From Spirodela intermedia (taxonomy: Eukaryota; Streptophyta; Magnoliopsida; Alismatales; Araceae): DNA of 64,000 nt. The stretch covers positions 3,730,759 through 3,794,758 of the forward strand of contig LR746266.1 in NCBI GenBank assembly GCA_902729315.2. Direction: 5' to 3'. The translations under genes were made by a program, and so were the position numbers. This document shows positions 58,671-64,000 of the stretch, piece by piece (within the stretch, counting starts at the first letter, position 1; every line of letters begins with the position of its first letter). A model generated the notes under the pieces. It saw only the letters and a program-made list of their open reading frames with translations. It did not search any database and was not told the DNA's origin.

Positions 58671-60294
58671 TGATAAGTCTTCATTATCATAAGTTAATAA
58701 TTAGTAAATAATATAGTTTTAGTTGTAACTCATGATAAATAAACTTATATTTGTGTTAAAGTGTGAAAAGTAATTTTTAGTTGATTAACGTGAATTTTTG
58801 GCTAATTATGTCATTTTATATAAATTTAAATGATTTTTACAGTCTTACTTTTGAGATAAATGAAAAAAAAGAAATAAAAATAAAAATAAAAATAAAACAA
58901 AATGGAGGGAGACTCGTCAATCAGCCATGCCCACAAGCGGGTCGGAAGCGCAATCAGGGAGGAGCCGCGAGTAGGGGCCCAAGCGGCTAGGACCAATAGG
59001 GGCACGTGTGTGCCACTCCCCTTTTATGTCACCGGTGGCCAGTCAATTGTGGGGCAAAGAGTGGTCATACACGCGCGAGAAAGAGACTTGATTGTAAATG
59101 TAATATTACTATATATTTGCTAGAAACTTCGGCGCACAAGCGATGTGAGACTAAACTCACGTCACACCTTCCTCAGAAAGGGCAGGCAACCGGCGCAGGT
59201 TTGAATCCTCTCAAAGCCAAAACTCATATTTTTTATCTGATTATTGTGACTTTCCTGTAGATCGCCGGTGAAAGATTAAGCCACCAGAATCACTAGATCA
59301 TCGGCGAAAATCTCGTCAACGTGATTTGCGAAGCATTGTTACTAAAATTACTGAACGATTCGTGATAAAAGGATCGTGAATCCATCGAGTAAAGCATCTC
59401 CGATTGATCGACGAACAAGCCGTCATCAAGAAGAGGACGATCCACTAGGAGACAAGTCATCACATCCTAAGAGCATACCGAATGCGATGAAGAGCCTCTT
59501 CTTATTGTGTGGACCTGAGGATGAAGCTCCCTAACACGCACCCCACCTCCATCCAGCTCCTCTCTGTCAGGTGACAGCCATCGGAGAGCCGTAAAGTCAC
59601 CGTTTTTCTACTCCACCAAGTGACAGTCGCTGGAGACGATTCGACGACCTATTTCATTGATCTCTAAACTTCACAAGGAGATCTAGAAATTGTCTACGTC
59701 GTCCTTATCCAAGGAGAGCCTTCGAGGCCGTGGACACTACACGACAATCCTTCCAACCACTCAGGATTTTGGCACATTGCCGACGCATCGCCGCCGCGAT
59801 GCCGGAACTCTGTTTTTCTGCTTTCAACTTAATTTCCACTTCATTTAGTGATAATTTATGTGATTTAAATTTACCAAGATATACTTCATTCAATTAGGTA
59901 AGAATTTATTAAGATTTTATTTGTAATCACTTACATAAGAATCATCGAGCAGAACTCTGTTTTCACCTGATTCGCGTTCATCAGGCACTCACATCATCCT
60001 GACGTCCGCACCCTTATTTCCCTTTTTCGTGAATTTTAAATATATTTCATTTTCATTTTCTAGTATAAAATTTATAGAAAATAGTATTCTTTGAAGAAAA
60101 TTCTAAATAATTACTCGATATTATATTACATCCCTGTGATCGACTTGGAAAATTACCGCTATTTTTGGAAGTTTTATTGAATTATAATTGATATATTTGT
60201 TCAGAAATACTTCTAAATATTCAAAAATTCATATTTTCTAGTTTTATAAATTTTAAATTTGCTTGATTTACTATACAACGACTAAGTCACGTCA
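58671..60294 (-). mobile_element. Solo-LTR element E (inverted), inserted in copia-1
   Basis: 1,624 bp, TGATAAGTCTTC...ACTAAGTCACGTCA, with near-exact 5-bp duplication CTCAT/TTCAT (58666-58670 and 60295-60299). On the minus strand USE-like GTCTCACATCG is at 59141-59151 and TATATAG at 59109-59115, gap 25 bp. Moderately diverged. Confidence 0.88.
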
Positions 60295-60299
60295 TTCAT

Positions 60300-62225
60300 C
60301 ATTATTTTGTGCATGCAAATGTTACTTTCTTTGAAGGGTCTCCTTTCATTAGACCATCTAAGATTACCTCTCCCTCTTCATATGACTTTGGGCTCATCTT
60401 GCTAGTGTTTTTTGAATCTCTTTATTTGTCGGTCTTATCTTCTTATTCTCCTCTTCATGTGCCACAGGTTTCTTCTTTGTCATCCACACTCTTTCTGACT
60501 ATTGATCCTTCTCCATTGAATAATTCCTTGCCTACACCATCCTCTTTATGCCCAACACCACTAGTGTCACCTACATCATTCTTATCGTTAGACCTCGACC
60601 TTCTAATCACCCTATGAAAAGTATTCCGTTCTTATATCAAACATCTTATTTCTAACTTTATTTCATATTCTCATCTCACCCTATTATACAATATCTTTCT
60701 TTCTAGCTTATCCTCTATTTTTGTTCCCAAGACTATTTCTCAGGCACTAAATCACCCTAGTTGGCATGTTGCAATGGTGAAGGAGATCAAAACTTTTTGT
60801 CATACCTCAACTTAACACTTAGTTCCTTGTCCCTCATCCACGCCTATGGTGAGTTGTCACTAGGTATTTATAGTCAAGATGATTGCAAATGATTATATTA
60901 ATCATCTCAAAGCTCACTTGGTGGCTTGGAGATTTTCTCAAATATATGGAGATAACTATATTGAGACCTTCTCCCCGGTGGTGAAGCTTACTTTAGTTTG
61001 TAACTTTCTGGTGCTTGCAATCTGCTTCTCATAGCCTCTTCATCAGTTGGATGTGAAGAATGTTTTATTCATGATGATCTTAAGGAGTAAGTGTATATAG
61101 AATAATCTTTTAGTTTTGTTTCGCCTAACTCACCAAATTATGTGTGCTATATGTAGAAATCTATCAATGGGTTGAAGTAGTCTCATCAGGTTTGATTCAG
61201 TTGTTTTTACAAGCTAATTTAGGATTTTGGTTTTCATTAGAATATCTCTGTTCATATCATATTCTATTGTCATAGTGCTGCAAGTTATGTTATTTTGCTT
61301 TTCTATATTGATGAGATTATTCAGACGAGTGATGATAGATAGAGTATCTCTGATTTCAAGATTTTTCTTCAAAACAAAGTAGTAATCAATGATTTGGGTC
61401 AGCTTTGATATTTTCTAGGCATTAAGGTTGCCCATTCTTCGAGGGCTTAGTTATCAACCAGTGGAAATATGTACTTAATCTATTACGATATGCAGGGATG
61501 TTGGAGGCTAAATTTACTCTTATATTGATGGATTCAAAGGTCAAGTTACTTACAGATTCAAGTGATGTTCTTGAGGATTCGAGATAATTCCATTGCTTTA
61601 TGGGGCAACTAAATTACTTGACCTTGACTCGTCTTGATATTTCTTATGCTACAAGTGTGGTCAACCAATTTATGATTAATCCACGCATTACTCACTAAGA
61701 TGCAATCATGAGGATTTTTCGATATCTAAAGGGATATCCTAGTCGAAGACTTATGGATAAGTATTCTTCTTCTCTTGATGTTCATAGTTATTTTAATACA
61801 GATTAGGCAAGTTTTCCTATTGATCGACACTCCACCACTAGCCATTGTATCTATTTAGGAGAGAATTTTATCTCTTAAAAAAGTAAGAAGCAACATGTGG
61901 TCATGCTATTTAGTGTTGAATCAGAATATTGAGTTATGCGGAGTGCTGCATACAAGCTTATTTGGGTACATCAATTTCTTTTGTGACAATCAGTCTTCAC
62001 TCCATATTACTTCTAATCTTATTTTTTGTGAATGGACAAAACATATTGAGGTTAATTGTCACTTTATCCGAGAGAAACTTGAAGCTCAGTTGATTCTTCT
62101 GATTGGGGTGTCTTCGGAAGCATAGCTTGCAAACATGCTTATGAAAGCTCACCATGGTCCTCGGCAAAATTCTTCTTGCTCTAAGTTTAGAGATTTTGAT
62201 CTCTATGCTCCAGCTTGAGGAGGGC
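60300..62225 (+). pseudogene. Copia-1 reverse transcriptase and RNase H relic
   Basis: HLVAWRFSQIYGDNYIETFSPV and PLHQLDVKNVLF are the RT finger motifs; later WTKHIEVNCHFIREKLEAQ is the RNase H end. Many stops and frameshifts. The polypurine tract GAGGAGGG at 62217-62224 closes it. Confidence 0.8.
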
Positions 62226-62327
62226 TATAGAGATATATGGGTCTGACCTACTTTCTCTCTCTCCTCACCCCTATATGTATAGGGCTTCTACAATTTTTTT
62301 AATATAATAATAATATTTTTGTCATCA
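62226..62327 (+). repeat. Copia-1 3' LTR
   Basis: Matches 38104-38205. Its first bases have decayed (TATAGAG for TGTAAAG), its end is GTCATCA, and it is followed by the ACTTG duplication. Confidence 0.8.
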
Positions 62328-64000
62328 ACTTGATAAGTCCCTTCTAATGAAATCCTACAACAAAATTTAAATAGTACAAAAATAAAATTAACTAATGAAA
62401 ATTTTCCTTCATTATGACACAAAAAATTAGGTCATATCTCTAAAAAGAGAATTGATCCACTTGTGTTTAATGAAATCCTTGACCTACTTGATTATAAAGA
62501 TTTTGACATGTGTCAAATGTATCAAAAGGAAAAAAATAAACATAAAAAAAGTGTCAATCGAGTTTCAAATATCTTAAAATTAATACATACGGATATTTGT
62601 GAATCATTCCTTATGACCTCTTAGAATTATCAATAATATTTTATTATATTTATAGATTATTATTTTCGATTTGATTATTTGTATCTTATTCATAAGAAGT
62701 ATTAATTATTAGATTTATTCAAAAAATATAAAGTCAAAGTTCAGAATCAATTCAACAAAAAATTAAGATTATCAGATCAAACTATAGTGGTAAATATTAT
62801 AGCACATATGATGGATCACGTGAATAACATTTAATACCTTTCAATAAATTCCTAGATAAATATGACATTGTCTCACAATATAGTGTCAGGATCTCCTAGC
62901 ATGAATGATGTTGTTGAACGATTAAACATAACACTTAAAGATATGATAACTAATATGCTTAGTCAATCTACCTTACCATAAAACTTTTGGGAAGAAGTAC
63001 TAAAGACTACAAATTATTTACTTAATTTGGTTCCAACTAAGGTAATTGTCAAAACTCCTTATGAGCTTTGGATGAACAATAACTTAGTTTAAAATATTTA
63101 CACATTTGGAGTTGTTCGAAGGAGGCAAGACCTAACACACAATGAAAGGAAACTTTACTACAAAATAGTTAGTTGATATTTTGTTAGATATCCTAAAAAG
63201 TCTAATGGATATAAGTTTATAATGTCACAACTAAGTTTCTTTTTGAGACGTGAAATACTTATTTCTTTAAGGATATTGAGTTTTCAAATAGAGATAAGAT
63301 TAGAGATATTGATTTTGAAAAGTAATATATAAATATTCTTTCTATTACTATTGACAATGGTCTAGATGACATCATCTTGATTAACATTGATCAAGAAGTA
63401 ATTTCAGATCAAAATAATGTCATCATGCCTCTCACTTAAAAAAAATAAACTCAACATATTCAAGAACTAGTGTCATTAAGAAAATTCACTAGAAAAATGA
63501 GGAATGAGATTTTGTATGATTATATTGTATTTGTTTTAGAATATGAGGCTGACATTAGAGCGATGGAAGATGATCATATCAACTTTCATCCAGTCCACAT
63601 AAAGTTTTAATTCTCATAAGTGTATCGATGCCATGAATGAAGAAATTAAATCTATGAAGGATAATAACATTTGAAATTTTGTCCTATTACTCAAAGGTCT
63701 AAAGTTCATTGGTTATAAATAGATATTTAAAACCTAGAATGATTTGAAGGGTAATATGAAAAGATATAAAACTCATCTTATCATTAAAGAATTTACTAAC
63801 AAAGAAGGCATCAATTATACAAAGACTTTCTCTCCGATTTCATCAAAAAACTCTTTTAGAATAATAATGACACTAATAACTCATTTTGATCTTGAGTTAC
63901 ATCAGATAGATGTAAAGATTGTGTTTCTCGATGGTGACATTAATGAAATGATATAATATGGTACAACTTGAAAACTTTCTATGAGTTGAAACAAGGTTTC
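62328..64000 (+). mobile_element. Copia-2 (Tork-like) right part: integrase to reverse transcriptase, runs off the window
   Basis: Coding relics in order: pre-integrase KRELIHLC, LIHTDICESF, SGSPSMNDVVERLNITLKDM (integrase; family SPSMNGVAERRNRTLKDM), KTPYELWMNNN, DAMNEEIKSMKDNN, and RT FTNKEGINYTKTFSPISSKN and HFDLELHQIDVKIVFLDGD. Several stops show it is inactive. It continues the element at 37540-38103. Confidence 0.85.

Larger units (their letters stand above)
38104..62327 (+). mobile_element. Copia-1: LTR retrotransposon with short LTRs, carrying nested insertions
   Basis: The outer limits are 102-bp LTRs at 38104-38205 and 62226-62327 (TG...CA at the 5' copy) flanked by the 5-bp duplication ACTTG (38099-38103 and 62328-62332). 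A primer-binding site like TGGTATCAGAGC follows the 5' LTR, and GAGGAGGG (62217-62224) precedes the 3' LTR as polypurine tract. Internal parts are 41605-43908 (gag, knuckle CSHCDWEGHIQDH, protease relic VLDLGVTHHIS), 57958-58665 (integrase DYSRLTWVYLMK) and 60300-62225 (RT relic ETFSPVVKL and PLHQLDVKN; RNase H relic TKHIEVNCHFIREK). Frames are full of stops and the LTRs differ at roughly one base in five by eye, so the insertion is old. Order gag-PR-INT-RT-RH is that of Ty1/copia. Confidence 0.85.

Noticed and set aside
1-64000. CRISPR arrays, bacterial operons, rRNA genes
   Set aside because: No direct-repeat/spacer pattern, no ribosomal RNA sequence and no prokaryotic gene structure are present.

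Overview
This window is nuclear DNA from a flowering plant. The evidence is split genes with GT-AG introns, plant-only gene families (SEP-type MADS box, CYP85A brassinosteroid oxidase, BIG GRAIN 1-like, COBRA, P-type PPR, FLN1) and large nested Ty1/copia and LINE retrotransposons. Species cannot be fixed from sequence alone. (GA)n/(CT)n tracts lie in or beside most genes. Every exon boundary below was worked out by hand from family conservation, reading phase and splice sites; no alignment was run.

Left part (1-17.7 kb) is gene rich. On the minus strand: exon 1 of a SEP-like MADS gene (the rest lies off the left edge), a small four-CxxC DnaJ-type zinc-finger protein, an At1g07590-like PPR protein (2 exons) and a complete eight-exon CYP85A gene with two apparent GC-AG introns. 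On the plus strand is an intronless BIG GRAIN 1-like gene. From 17.7 to 23.3 kb the DNA is AT rich with no recognisable gene but one long inverted repeat.

Middle part (23.3-37.4 kb): a complete seven-exon PI-PLC X-domain gene (minus), a four-unit ~100-bp minisatellite, then a COBRA-family cluster. Its members are a COBL4/BC1-like pseudogene (plus), one intact 456-aa COBRA gene (minus), and a second, directly repeated copy of that gene. The second copy has lost its C-terminus at a breakpoint against a fragment of a fructokinase-like (FLN1) gene and has lost a splice donor. The duplicated unit is about 3.44 kb.

Right part (37.4-64 kb) is one nested retrotransposon stack that can be read layer by layer from target-site duplications. 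A Tork-like copia (copia-2) was split by a copia with ~102-bp LTRs (copia-1, TSD acttg). Copia-1 was split by a ~9 kb LINE (TSD tctacacaactt) and by copies of a ~1.6-1.75 kb TG...CA element that look like solo LTRs. The LINE carries more of these, one inserted inside another. Maximum depth is five layers. All six solo-LTR copies keep a plant snRNA-type USE motif exactly 25 bp ahead of a TATA box, followed by a GC-rich stretch of about 190 bp that ends in T runs. This is the least expected signal in the window.
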